NCBI RefSeq assembly: GCF_900099685.1
Contig: NZ_FNDW01000003.1
Location: 124,001-188,000 of the forward strand
Length of the DNA stretch: 64,000 nt
Origin: Chryseobacterium taeanense
Lineage (GTDB): Bacteria > Bacteroidota > Bacteroidia > Flavobacteriales > Weeksellaceae
Direction: 5' to 3'
Shown piece after piece: positions 20,748 through 28,694 of this stretch (position 1 is the first letter of the stretch; the number at the start of each line of letters is the position of its first letter). Made by a program: the position numbers and the translations under genes. Below the pieces are notes generated by a model, which made no database searches, had not been told where the DNA came from, and saw only the letters and a program-made list of their open reading frames with translations.

Positions 20748-21332
20748 ATGAAGAAAATAGGTTTATTTTTCGGATCTTTCAATCCAATTCATATCGGGCA
20801 TCTGATTCTTGCCAACTATATTCTGGAACATTCGGATATGGATGAACTTTGGTTTGTGGTAAGTCCGCAGAATCCATTCAAAGAAAAGAAATCTTTACTG
20901 AAAGATCATAACCGTCTTGATATGGTGCAGCTCGCTGTGAAGAATTATCCGAAAATGCGTGCTTCCAATGTAGAATTTTCTTTACCTCAGCCAAGTTATA
21001 CAATTGATACTTTAACTTACCTCCATGAAAAATACCCGGATTATTCTTTTAGCTTAATCATGGGAGAGGATAATCTGAAGAATCTTCACAAATGGAAAAA
21101 TGCTGAAACTTTAGTTAAAAATCATCATATTATCGTTTATCCAAGAGTTTTTGAGGAAGATAAAAAAGACTCGGAATATCTGCAGCACGAAAATATTTCT
21201 TTAATCAAAGCACCTGTGATTGAGCTGTCTGCAACGGAAATCCGGAATATGATCAAAACCGGAAAAAATGTAAGACCGATGCTTCCACCGGAAGTTTTTG
21301 AGTATTTGGATGGTAGTAGTTTTTATAAGTAG
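20748..21332 (+). CDS. nadD: nicotinate-nucleotide adenylyltransferase NadD
   Basis: A 194-residue nucleotidyltransferase that adenylates nicotinic acid mononucleotide in NAD synthesis. The HxGH motif is in FGSFNPIHIGHLILANYIL, the central SFSLIMGEDNLKNLHKWK gives the substrate-binding loop, and the ISTxxR-like motif is LSATEIRNMIKTG. Normal length. The gene starts 5 bases after recJ. Confidence 0.96.
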   Translation: MKKIGLFFGSFNPIHIGHLILANYILEHSDMDELWFVVSPQNPFKEKKSLLKDHNRLDMVQLAVKNYPKMRASNVEFSLPQPSYTIDTLTYLHEKYPDYSFSLIMGEDNLKNLHKWKNAETLVKNHHIIVYPRVFEEDKKDSEYLQHENISLIKAPVIELSATEIRNMIKTGKNVRPMLPPEVFEYLDGSSFYK

Positions 21333-21413
21333 ATTTGCATCTGTTTAAGGATGGATGCCGGAAGCTTCTGACTCTTTAATCTAGAATATGCCTTAATCAT
21401 CAATTGAACAGCT

Positions 21414-21752
21414 ATGAATTTCTTAGAAAAACTATTTTCAAAATATCCTCAGGAAAAAATAATCAAATGGTTTAAAAATATTTGCCTGGCAGAAGCGGTT
21501 TCCTGGTTCTTTCTTTTTACCGCTATGATCTGGATCCGTACGAATCCTGAAGACATTTTCCCTATTGTCTATATCAGTACGATAGGCAGTATTCACGGAT
21601 TGTTTTTTACGCTTTATCTTTTATTTTTGCCTGCTATCAGAAAAATATTTGTCTGGGATGATGAAGACAGTGTCTTTTCATTGATTGCAGCATTTTTCCC
21701 TTTTGCCACCATCTGGATTGATAAAAAGCTCGCCCGTTTCGACAGAGAATAA
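21414..21752 (+). CDS. DUF3817 domain membrane protein
   Basis: A 112-residue protein with three membrane helices (about 25-42, 50-72 and 85-103). The N-terminal LAEAVSWFFLFTAMIW and the GSIHGLFFTLYLLF block fit DUF3817 (integral membrane YdzA-like) proteins. No function is known. It follows nadD by 81 bases and ends in a terminator. Confidence 0.8.
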   Translation: MNFLEKLFSKYPQEKIIKWFKNICLAEAVSWFFLFTAMIWIRTNPEDIFPIVYISTIGSIHGLFFTLYLLFLPAIRKIFVWDDEDSVFSLIAAFFPFATIWIDKKLARFDRE

Positions 21753-21759
21753 AATATAC

Positions 21760-21785
21760 AGGATCTTTTTCAGATCCTTTTTTTG
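21760..21785 (+). terminator. terminator of the DUF3817 gene
   Basis: AGGATCT / AGATCCT with a 5-base loop, followed by seven T. Confidence 0.85.
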
Positions 21786-21985
21786 TGCTTTATCGAAAAT
21801 TTCACCTTCATTTTTAATTGTTTTGTTTATAGACTTTTAATTTTTTTAAGATCAGATGTAACAAAATTTCACCCTGAATTGTCTAAATAATAACAAAGAC
21901 AATATAATCTAAAATTTTAATTAAAATTTTATTTACTGAAAATCAATCAGTTAAATATTATTTAAAAACATTTTAAGTACTTTGT

Positions 21986-22022
21986 ATTGCAAGATACTTA
22001 ATTTATTATATATCTTTGCAAT
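21986..22022 (+). promoter_or_regulatory. promoter of the TonB-receptor-like gene with flanking inverted repeat
   Basis: A TTG at 21987-21989 and TATCTTTG at 22011-22018 are 21 bases apart and match the Bacteroidota sigma-A promoter, 53 bases before the start codon. ATTGCAAGATA (21986-21996) and TATCTTTGCAAT (22011-22022) form an inverted repeat spanning both elements, a possible operator. Confidence 0.6.
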
Positions 22023-22071
22023 GTTAAATAATAACAAATACAAGCTATTAAACTCTCAAAAAAAATAAAAC

Positions 22072-24363
22072 ATGAAAACGACTATTCTTATTGCAGCTAT
22101 ATTTTTCAGTGGACTTTCTTTCGCTCAGGAAAAAAAGCAGGACACTTTAAAAACAAAAAGTATTGAAGGGGTAACTTTAACCAAACAGGTTTTCAAAAAA
22201 CAAAGTGACCGTTTTGTGTACGATGTTGCCGCTTCTCCTGTCGCAAAAGGAAATACTACTTTTGATCTATTGAAACAGACTCCCCTATTATCGACCACTG
22301 ATGATAAAACGTTGAAAATTGTAGGAAAGAATAACGCTCTTATCTACATCAACGGCAGAAAAACCAATATGGATGCGGAATCTTTAACTCAATTCCTTAA
22401 AAATACGCCAGCTGAAAACATTCAGAAAATTGAAGTGATTACTGTTCCGGGAAGTGAATATCAGGTTGAATCTTCCGACGGAATTATCAACATCATTTTA
22501 AAGAAAAAAATGAGTAACGGAACGAGTGGAAACATGAGAATGTCTAACTCTCAGAACAAATACAATTCGAGCAATGCAAGTTTTTCTGTAAATTATAGAA
22601 AAGACAAACTGGGCATCAATGCAAATCTTAGTGGAGGGGAAAATATCAATCCGCAATCCTACATATTGAGAAACGGAACAGATAAAATGCAGAATGAATC
22701 TGTAGGTGATATTGATGATCCGAATAAAAATCTTGGAGGATATTTAAATATTGATTATCAGCTAACTGAAAAGAGCAACCTTGCCTTATCTTGGAACTCT
22801 TGGGCTAATAAAAGTTATAATTCCACGATTGATTTATACAATACTCTTATACAGCCAAATAATGCCGGAGTAATGACAACCATTCACAGCTGGACTAAAA
22901 ATAAAGAAGATGCCAGAAATTATAATAATTCAGTTAATTTAAATTATGAAATAAAGCTTGATTCTTTGGGCAGTAAATTCAACGCCAATGCTGCTTATCT
23001 GAATTATAAGAGATTCCAGTTTTCCAGAAACAATACTTTAAATGAAAGCTTAACTCCAATAAAAACAATTACCCAAGACATTCCGCAAATCATTAATAAC
23101 TTTTCAGGAACGGTAGATTATATTCAAAAGTTTAAAAACGATTTTACTTTTTCCGTAGGAGGGAATTTCAATAAAACAAAAACTGATAATGACACTAAGA
23201 ATTACACCTATCTGTTTAATGATGATGGAAGCTTAAAAGACTTGGGGACAGATCCTAATCCAAAGCCGGACTTTAACCATTTTATATATGATGAAAATAT
23301 TTACGGAGTTTACCTGACACTTGAAAAGAAACTTTCAGATAAATTCTCAGGAAAAATAGGAGCAAGATATGAGATTACGAACAGTCTGGGCACAGCAGAC
23401 AGCCCAACCAATGAAATTGAAAGTCAGAGACATCAAAGTATTGAAAGAAATTACAAAAACCTGCTTCCTTATTTGAGTTTTAATTATGCCATCAACGATA
23501 AAAATAATATTTCTTATTCATTTTCAAGCAGAATGCGAAGACCGAGTTTCTGGGAACTTAATCCGGTAAGAAATTATCTTACAGACTTTAATTACACTCA
23601 GAATAATCCTTTTGTAAAGGCATCTTCCACTTACAATCAGGAACTGACGTATATGTATAAAAATTCATACTTTCTGATCCTGAACCATACTTATGTGAAA
23701 GATCAAATTACACAGGTACCTCTACAGGGTTATGTAAAATCTATTGATGGCCAGATAGGGTCTCAGAATGTATTGCGTTACGTCAGAACAAACTTTGGAG
23801 ACAAGCAGGAAATGTCTGCCATGCTGGGTGTTCAAAAGTCATTATTTAAACAATACTTAACGCTGAATTTCAACGCAGGAGTTCAACATAATATCAACAA
23901 CGGAACGCTGGCACAGGATCCTACGACAGGAGATACTTTTGTAGACAAAGACGGAAATCCATTGGTGTACCGAAATAATGTAAAATCAACCAGCCTTGTT
24001 ATTACCAGTAATAATACCATCCGTTTAGACAAGAAGAAAACGTGGTTCCTTGGGGTTAATTATTTCTTTGTTGACAAACAACAGATCGAGCTCGGAATGC
24101 TGAAAAACCTAATGAGCCTTGACCTTAGCATCAAGAAAAACTGGAACGAATGGACATTTGCTGTGAATCTTAATGATGTACTTAGAACCAATGTCGTAGA
24201 AATTGAAGATTATCAGGCTAACGGAAATTACAATTATATTAAAAATGATATGTATAGAAGAAGCGTAAACGTAAGCATCACTTACAATTTCGGAAATCAG
24301 AAAGTGAAAAAAGTAAGAGATATCGAAAGTGCTTCTGACGCTATCAAAAACAGAACAAGATAA
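22072..24363 (+). CDS. outer membrane beta-barrel family protein (TonB-receptor-like)
   Basis: A 763-residue outer membrane protein with signal peptide (cut near SFAQ). After a short linker comes a plug-like region (about 45-145: VYDVAASPVAKGNTTFDLLK, ALIYINGRKTN, IQKIEVITVPGSEYQ, DGIINIILKKK), then a large beta barrel with the terminal strand VSITYNFG. It matches the outer-membrane beta-barrel family related to TonB-dependent receptors, but there is no N-terminal carboxypeptidase-like domain, as is common in many relatives, and no SusD gene follows. It probably imports a peptide, siderophore or similar ligand. Confidence 0.88.
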   Translation: MKTTILIAAIFFSGLSFAQEKKQDTLKTKSIEGVTLTKQVFKKQSDRFVYDVAASPVAKGNTTFDLLKQTPLLSTTDDKTLKIVGKNNALIYINGRKTNMDAESLTQFLKNTPAENIQKIEVITVPGSEYQVESSDGIINIILKKKMSNGTSGNMRMSNSQNKYNSSNASFSVNYRKDKLGINANLSGGENINPQSYILRNGTDKMQNESVGDIDDPNKNLGGYLNIDYQLTEKSNLALSWNSWANKSYNSTIDLYNTLIQPNNAGVMTTIHSWTKNKEDARNYNNSVNLNYEIKLDSLGSKFNANAAYLNYKRFQFSRNNTLNESLTPIKTITQDIPQIINNFSGTVDYIQKFKNDFTFSVGGNFNKTKTDNDTKNYTYLFNDDGSLKDLGTDPNPKPDFNHFIYDENIYGVYLTLEKKLSDKFSGKIGARYEITNSLGTADSPTNEIESQRHQSIERNYKNLLPYLSFNYAINDKNNISYSFSSRMRRPSFWELNPVRNYLTDFNYTQNNPFVKASSTYNQELTYMYKNSYFLILNHTYVKDQITQVPLQGYVKSIDGQIGSQNVLRYVRTNFGDKQEMSAMLGVQKSLFKQYLTLNFNAGVQHNINNGTLAQDPTTGDTFVDKDGNPLVYRNNVKSTSLVITSNNTIRLDKKKTWFLGVNYFFVDKQQIELGMLKNLMSLDLSIKKNWNEWTFAVNLNDVLRTNVVEIEDYQANGNYNYIKNDMYRRSVNVSITYNFGNQKVKKVRDIESASDAIKNRTR

Positions 24364-24490
24364 ATCAATCATTCTTCATATAGATTATTTTTTGTGGTAA
24401 CTCATCGGTTTTCCGGTGAGTTTTTATTTTATTTCTACACTTTGGTTAAAGCACAATTTTTGCTTCATTGATATCATAAAAAGCCCAAAT

Positions 24491-25339
24491 ATGAGAACAT
24501 ATTTATCTGTCTTAGGAGTTTTACTTTTGATATTAAGCAGTTGCCAACAAAAGACTATTGATTTTGGTAATAATATTTCATTCAGAATAGAGAAAAATAT
24601 TCCTTATGGGAAAGAAACTGAGCAGAAAATGGATGTTTACATCCCTGAAAGTACGGTAAAAGATAATGACGTTTTCATGATTATTCACGGCGGTGGATGG
24701 AGAGGCGGGAAAAAATCACAATTGACAAGTTTTACTTTTGATTTAATGAAAAAATTTCCAAAGAAGATTTTCGTTAATGTTGATTATCGGCTGGCTTCAG
24801 CTACAAGTTTTGCACTTCCTGATCAGACTGATGACATTAAAACAGCAATGAATTATTTAGAAAAGAAATTAAAAATTAATCCCAAATATATTCTTCTCGG
24901 AAACAGTGCAGGTGGACATTTATCGATGATGTATGCTTATAAATTTGATAAAGATAAAAAAGTAAAAGCCGTTATTAATATTGTGGGTCCGGCTAATCTC
25001 AATGATCCAGGTTTTAAAAACTATGTTGATTATACCTTTGTTGAAAAACAACTCATCGATCCGAAAACTGTTGGAACTAAGACAACATTAATGAACTTTG
25101 GAAGTCCTGTTCATTGGATCAGCACGACCTCAGCTCCTACACTTTCATATTACGGAATGAACGACCAGGTTGTCCCTTTATCACAAATGAAAATCTTAGA
25201 TTCGGTTCTAAATAAAAATAATGTTTATCATGAATCTTATGAATTTAACGGAGATCATCTCGGATGGGAAAAAGATTCAAACGCCAAATTTTTAATCCAA
25301 AAAACCGATGAATTTCTAAAAAATATTGACAAAAAATAA
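24491..25339 (+). CDS. alpha/beta hydrolase, putative lipoprotein esterase
   Basis: I start at the ATG at 24491, giving 282 residues with a lipoprotein signal ending LLILSSC (Cys18). The upstream in-frame start at 24416 would mask this signal. The oxyanion-hole motif HGGG (66-69), nucleophile elbow GNSAG (Ser139), Asp in YGMNDQVVPLSQ and His in FNGDHLGWE complete the catalytic set. It resembles the esterase/lipase BD-FAE/HSL-like family, which removes acyl groups from carbohydrates or small esters. It lies between the barrel and the GH43-like gene, fitting a polysaccharide-use role, though transcription units differ. Confidence 0.85.
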   Translation: MRTYLSVLGVLLLILSSCQQKTIDFGNNISFRIEKNIPYGKETEQKMDVYIPESTVKDNDVFMIIHGGGWRGGKKSQLTSFTFDLMKKFPKKIFVNVDYRLASATSFALPDQTDDIKTAMNYLEKKLKINPKYILLGNSAGGHLSMMYAYKFDKDKKVKAVINIVGPANLNDPGFKNYVDYTFVEKQLIDPKTVGTKTTLMNFGSPVHWISTTSAPTLSYYGMNDQVVPLSQMKILDSVLNKNNVYHESYEFNGDHLGWEKDSNAKFLIQKTDEFLKNIDKK

Positions 25340-25368
25340 ACGCTCTGAAAAAATTCAAAGCGCTTATT
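25339..25368. terminator. bidirectional terminator between convergent genes
   Basis: CGCTCTGAA / TTCAAAGCG with one mismatch and an A-rich loop lies between the esterase gene and the convergent glycosidase. Confidence 0.6.
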
Positions 25369-25375
25369 TTTAATT

Positions 25376-27139
25376 TTATTCTGATTTAAAAACTTCCGAT
25401 CTTTCCGAAACACCGTTGGCATTAAAAGCTTCAATCTGGAAATAATAGGCATCCGTTCTGTCGGCCCCGGTGAAGAAGTATTCATTTTTACCATAGACCA
25501 TGATGCTTCCGTATAATTTTTCCGGAGATTTTCCCCAGTAAATTACATATCCGTCAGCGTCAGCATTTTGTTGCCACTTCATCCAGATGCTTCTTCTTTC
25601 TCCATATTTTTTAGGATCTGCTCTCAATGGGACAAAGTTTTGAACTTTTCCGGGAACTGTCCCCGCTCCTTTTCCGAAAACCCGGAAACCGCTTAAGGCA
25701 AATTTTCCGGTCGGCATTTTCAGATTTTCCATTTTCAGGAATCTTGCTTTGGCCGGTTTTTCCAATTCAACATAATCGTGGGGAACATCTTTCATATTTT
25801 TGCTTTTATCAACAATCATGTTCCATTTTTTACCGTCGTTGGAGCCGTAAATCTTATACTGATGCATTTTGCCTAAGGTTTTTCCCATAAACTCAACATC
25901 CTGATCCGCATAATTGATCTGAATGGCATTAATGGTGGATACTTCTCCTAAATCCGTCTGAAACCACTCCCCGGAATTCCCTGTTTTAGCGCTCCAGTAG
26001 GTTTTAATATCTTCATCAACCGCGTAATTGGAATGATAACCTCCTAATGTTGATGATACCTGAACCGGCTTATTATAATTCAGCAACATCCATCCTGCAA
26101 AAAGTCCTTTTGAAAAATCTTTCCCTTGTGCGTATTGCGGAAGATAAGTCGGATAATCACCATACGCTGTATTGCAATACATCACATCATCCTTGTCAAA
26201 TCCTGCAGGCCATATTCCCAAACGTCTTTCAAAATTATTTTTCGTGGAAATAAATATCGTGGAAACATGCCACCAGTTTTTATAGTTATCTTCAAAAGTA
26301 GCGCCGTGTCCTGCTCCCCTGGCAAAACCTCCCGGTTTGTATGAAAAAGGATTGTGCTGTTGATACTCGAAGCCTTCCAACGGTTTATCACTCACATACA
26401 CCCCATCAGAATATCCGCTGAATTCTGTTGCCGGAGCACCATACTGCATATAATACTTACCGTTGTGCTTGGTCATCCACGCTCCTTCCACGAAAGGCTG
26501 AAGAAAAACATTGTCATTGTATTCCCCGAATCTTTCCCAGCCGTGATCTTCAGGCTTCAATCTTACAATCGGTTTTACAAAACCTTCCGACTGTAGTGTT
26601 TTTACTTTCACTTCCGTCCCTAACAGCGGCCACTCGTTGCTGGAACCCCAATACAGATACAGCTTATTTTTATCTTCATCATAATGAAAAGCAGGATCCC
26701 AAGCTCCGACTTTCAGGGTGTCAACTGCGATTTTCCAGTCATCTTTTGTTGGGTTGGTGCTTTTCCAGATCGGGAAATCCTGCTCCCATGTCGATCCGAA
26801 AACATACAAGGTGTCCTTCATCGCCCAAACGGCCGGAGCATTCAGGTCGTGAATATATTTGTTATCTCTCAGGAATTTCCTTTTCACGAATTTCCAGTCG
26901 AGCATATCATCGCTGTACCAGTATCCTTCCTGATTGGTAGAAAAGAGGAACAGTTTATTTTTAAAATTAACAATCACCGGATCCGCTGTCGCACGATGTT
27001 TTCCCTGTTTTGAAAAAACTTCGAACGGCGTATAGCCGTAATCAATATTGACCGGGTTACAAAATGTCTTTTGCTGGGCTTTTAAACTTAACATCCCCAA
27101 CAAAAGCATGAGTGAAAGAAGATACTTCTGCATTTTCAT
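25376..27139 (-). CDS. family 43-like glycosyl hydrolase with discoidin and FN3 domains
   Basis: About 587 residues from the ATG at 27139 (or 27133), with a signal peptide ending LSLKAQQ. The N-terminal part is a five-bladed beta-propeller like GH43: ATADPVIVNFKNKLFLFST places the family Asp, then DLNAPAVWAMKDTLYVFGS, GAWDPAFHYDEDKNKLYLYW and a WMTKHNGKYYMQY block. A discoidin/F5-8C-like carbohydrate-binding domain follows (about 365-490: SNYAVDEDIKTYWSAKTGNS, GEWFQTDLGEVSTINAIQI), then a C-terminal FN3-like domain. It probably cleaves arabinan, xylan or a related glycan in the periplasm or at the surface. No lipobox or T9SS tail is visible. Confidence 0.87.
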   Translation of the reverse strand: MKMQKYLLSLMLLLGMLSLKAQQKTFCNPVNIDYGYTPFEVFSKQGKHRATADPVIVNFKNKLFLFSTNQEGYWYSDDMLDWKFVKRKFLRDNKYIHDLNAPAVWAMKDTLYVFGSTWEQDFPIWKSTNPTKDDWKIAVDTLKVGAWDPAFHYDEDKNKLYLYWGSSNEWPLLGTEVKVKTLQSEGFVKPIVRLKPEDHGWERFGEYNDNVFLQPFVEGAWMTKHNGKYYMQYGAPATEFSGYSDGVYVSDKPLEGFEYQQHNPFSYKPGGFARGAGHGATFEDNYKNWWHVSTIFISTKNNFERRLGIWPAGFDKDDVMYCNTAYGDYPTYLPQYAQGKDFSKGLFAGWMLLNYNKPVQVSSTLGGYHSNYAVDEDIKTYWSAKTGNSGEWFQTDLGEVSTINAIQINYADQDVEFMGKTLGKMHQYKIYGSNDGKKWNMIVDKSKNMKDVPHDYVELEKPAKARFLKMENLKMPTGKFALSGFRVFGKGAGTVPGKVQNFVPLRADPKKYGERRSIWMKWQQNADADGYVIYWGKSPEKLYGSIMVYGKNEYFFTGADRTDAYYFQIEAFNANGVSERSEVFKSE

Positions 27140-27257
27140 ACGTTTTAACTTTAAAAACAAAAATAGGTAAGTTTTTCGGGTTCTTTAATTGAGTGGTTGA
27201 TTTTTTTTGTAGTGGTTGTTAAAGATATTCGAGGTAAAATGTTTTTGCCTTATAACA

Positions 27258-27320
27258 CAAAACCCACCGTAATTACGGTGGGTTTTGTTATCTGCTCAAA
27301 ATTATAAACTTGCCAGCGGG
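27258..27320. repeat. Rhs array 3'-end repeat, copy A (with perfect hairpin)
   Basis: A perfect inverted repeat, arms CAAAACCCACCGT / ACGGTGGGTTTTG around AATT (27258-27287), acts as a terminator for the leftward immunity-like gene. The adjacent TTATCTGCTCAAAATTATAA resembles the sequences at 28339-28372 and 29743-29775. It marks the distal end of the Rhs cassette array. Confidence 0.75.
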
Positions 27321-27331
27321 TGAGGTTTACT

Positions 27332-27625
27332 TTAATTTATAACAAAAAATTCATCAATAAAATTTTGATCTTTATCTAAATATAAAATATAAGAACCAAT
27401 GGTTTTAATTTTACACTCTATATTCATTTCGATTTTATAATTATTGCTAAAGAGTTCATTCTTGTCATATAAAACATAAGAAATACTCTTATTTATTAAT
27501 TGTATATTCTCATTTTCACAAGATTCTTTTAATTCTTGCAAAATTTCTTCATCTTTTAGTATATTATTTATATACTCCGAAGAAAGTTTAAATAAATTTT
27601 CTGTATCTATATTTTCCTCTAACAT
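27332..27625 (-). CDS. small acidic hypothetical protein, putative Rhs-toxin immunity protein
   Basis: A 97-residue soluble acidic protein (LKDEEILQELKESCENENI, ILYLDKDQNFIDEFFVIN). I do not recognise the family. It starts 15 bases after an open but startless frame (27641-27769) that resembles the last residues of a toxin tip, and it sits in the distal part of the Rhs array. Position and composition fit an immunity protein that has outlived its toxin. That is inference from context; nothing in the sequence proves it. Confidence 0.55.
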   Translation of the reverse strand: MLEENIDTENLFKLSSEYINNILKDEEILQELKESCENENIQLINKSISYVLYDKNELFSNNYKIEMNIECKIKTIGSYILYLDKDQNFIDEFFVIN

Positions 27626-27640
27626 TTTTCAATAAAAATA

Positions 27641-27769
27641 TTAATATCCCATTACTTTTTCAAAAATAATATGCCCACTTACATTACTATAAATTCGAAT
27701 GTATTTATTTGCATTGACAACCGTTTGAGAAGCATATTTAAAATTTATATTTTTATTTTTTGAATCATT
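27641..27769 (-). pseudogene. remnant of an Rhs toxin C-terminal tip
   Basis: An open frame of about 42 codons with no start codon, preceded by a stop at 27770-27772 and ending at a stop just before the 97-residue gene. It encodes FKYASQTVVNANKYIRIY and ends HIIFEKVMGY. Its upstream part overlaps the end of the 91-residue gene by a few codons. It looks like the tail of a toxin domain whose core has been lost. Confidence 0.4.
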
Positions 27770-28020
27770 TCAATTAGTTCATTATATATAATTTCTTTCT
27801 CTTGCTCAATTATTTCTCCAGTATCATATTTTTCAATAATAACATTGTATTTATGAGTTGTTTCATAATTAAATGTTGATATGTATATTAAATTATTTCC
27901 TATTTGAATACCTATTGCTGTGGTATCAGCTTCCCAAAAATCAACAATTTTATAGTCTTGTAGTGATTCTTCATTTAATCTTACAAGTAATTCATTTATT
28001 TCGGTGTTTTTATTTTCCAT
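27745..28020 (-). CDS. small acidic hypothetical protein, putative Rhs-toxin immunity protein
   Basis: A 91-residue soluble acidic protein with an alternating beta pattern (NNLIYISTFNYETTHKYNVI) and a helical C-terminal end. Family not recognised. It follows a broken Rhs core remnant (28036-28113) by 15 bases, so its cognate toxin tip has been deleted. It is probably an orphan immunity protein; this rests on context only. Confidence 0.55.
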   Translation of the reverse strand: MENKNTEINELLVRLNEESLQDYKIVDFWEADTTAIGIQIGNNLIYISTFNYETTHKYNVIIEKYDTGEIIEQEKEIIYNELIEMIQKIKI

Positions 28021-28035
28021 TATTTTAAAAATCTA

Positions 28036-28113
28036 CTAACAATTGTTTTTTTCAAGAACTTCTATGCTGCTGCCATTACGTAAATAACTTACGCGCACAT
28101 TTCCCAAATGGTC
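28036..28113 (-). pseudogene. decayed Rhs core copy 2
   Basis: The frame reads DHLGNVRVSYLRNGSSIEVL and then ends at a stop, homologous to the conserved core of the intact Rhs gene (DHLGNVRVSYFNNGSGIEVL). It is joined to decayed copy 1 at a four-base GTCT microhomology. Confidence 0.75.
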
Positions 28114-28320
28114 TCCGTCTGCAACTCCTTTCCGTTGTACTTATACTGATAAGCTGAATTTCCAGCCAATGCATTATACCCTTCATGCTTCAACCCAAAA
28201 GGATAATAATTGTTTTGTTCAAGAACTTCTACGCTGCTGCCATTATTGAAATAACTTACATGTACGTTTCCCAAATGGTCAGTATAATTGTAAATATATT
28301 TATTATTTTCGAAGTTTTAA
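28089..28320 (-). pseudogene. decayed Rhs core copy 1, out-of-frame fusion
   Basis: Homologous to the intact Rhs core from NKYIYNYTDHLGNVHVSYF through GYNALAGNSAYQYKYNGKEL, then it runs into copy 2 out of frame and stops after TIWEMCA. No start codon suits translation of a useful product. The sequence is nearly identical to the matching parts of the main gene and of the orphan cassette. Confidence 0.75.
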
Positions 28321-28375
28321 CGCACTTTGCGGTGGGTTATTTATTGTTGCTCACGGATTATAAATCCGCGAGATA
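28321..28375. repeat. Rhs array 3'-end repeat, copy B (degenerate hairpin)
   Basis: GCGGTGGGTTATTTATTG followed by CTCACGGATT / AATCCGCGAG (a hairpin with one mismatch) matches copies A and C. The ACCCACC-type hairpin is half deleted here. Confidence 0.6.
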
Positions 28376-28397
28376 AGATATCCACAATATTACAATT

Positions 28398-28694
28398 TCA
28401 CTTTAGATAAACTCCTTTCAGAAAGAAGAAGTAAAATAATAATGCTAGTAAAGGAATACATAATAAAGAGTTAATAATATTTCCTTTACTTAAACTATTC
28501 TTAATTATTACAATAATTGATATTAATATACCTATTACATTCAAAGGAAATAAAACAAAAAAACTAAATTTTCTATTAAATGCTGAATATGGACTAATCA
28601 ATCCTAATATATCTATAAAGATAAATGCTGAAAAATTTAACAAAAAAATTATAAAAGATAAAATTGCTAAATTTTTAATACTTATTTTTTCCAT
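28398..28694 (-). CDS. small membrane protein, putative immunity to the orphan Rhs tip
   Basis: A 98-residue protein with three or four membrane helices (about 8-34, 44-66 and 72-94). Family not recognised. Its start overlaps the stop of the orphan Rhs cassette by 13 bases, the tight coupling expected for a toxin-immunity pair. A membrane immunity protein would fit a toxin that acts in or crosses the inner membrane. Confidence 0.6.
   Translation of the reverse strand: MEKISIKNLAILSFIIFLLNFSAFIFIDILGLISPYSAFNRKFSFFVLFPLNVIGILISIIVIIKNSLSKGNIINSLLCIPLLALLFYFFFLKGVYLK

Noticed and set aside
26428..26940. Forward 170-codon ORF opposite the GH43-like gene
   Set aside because: Antisense shadow with no domain or start context.
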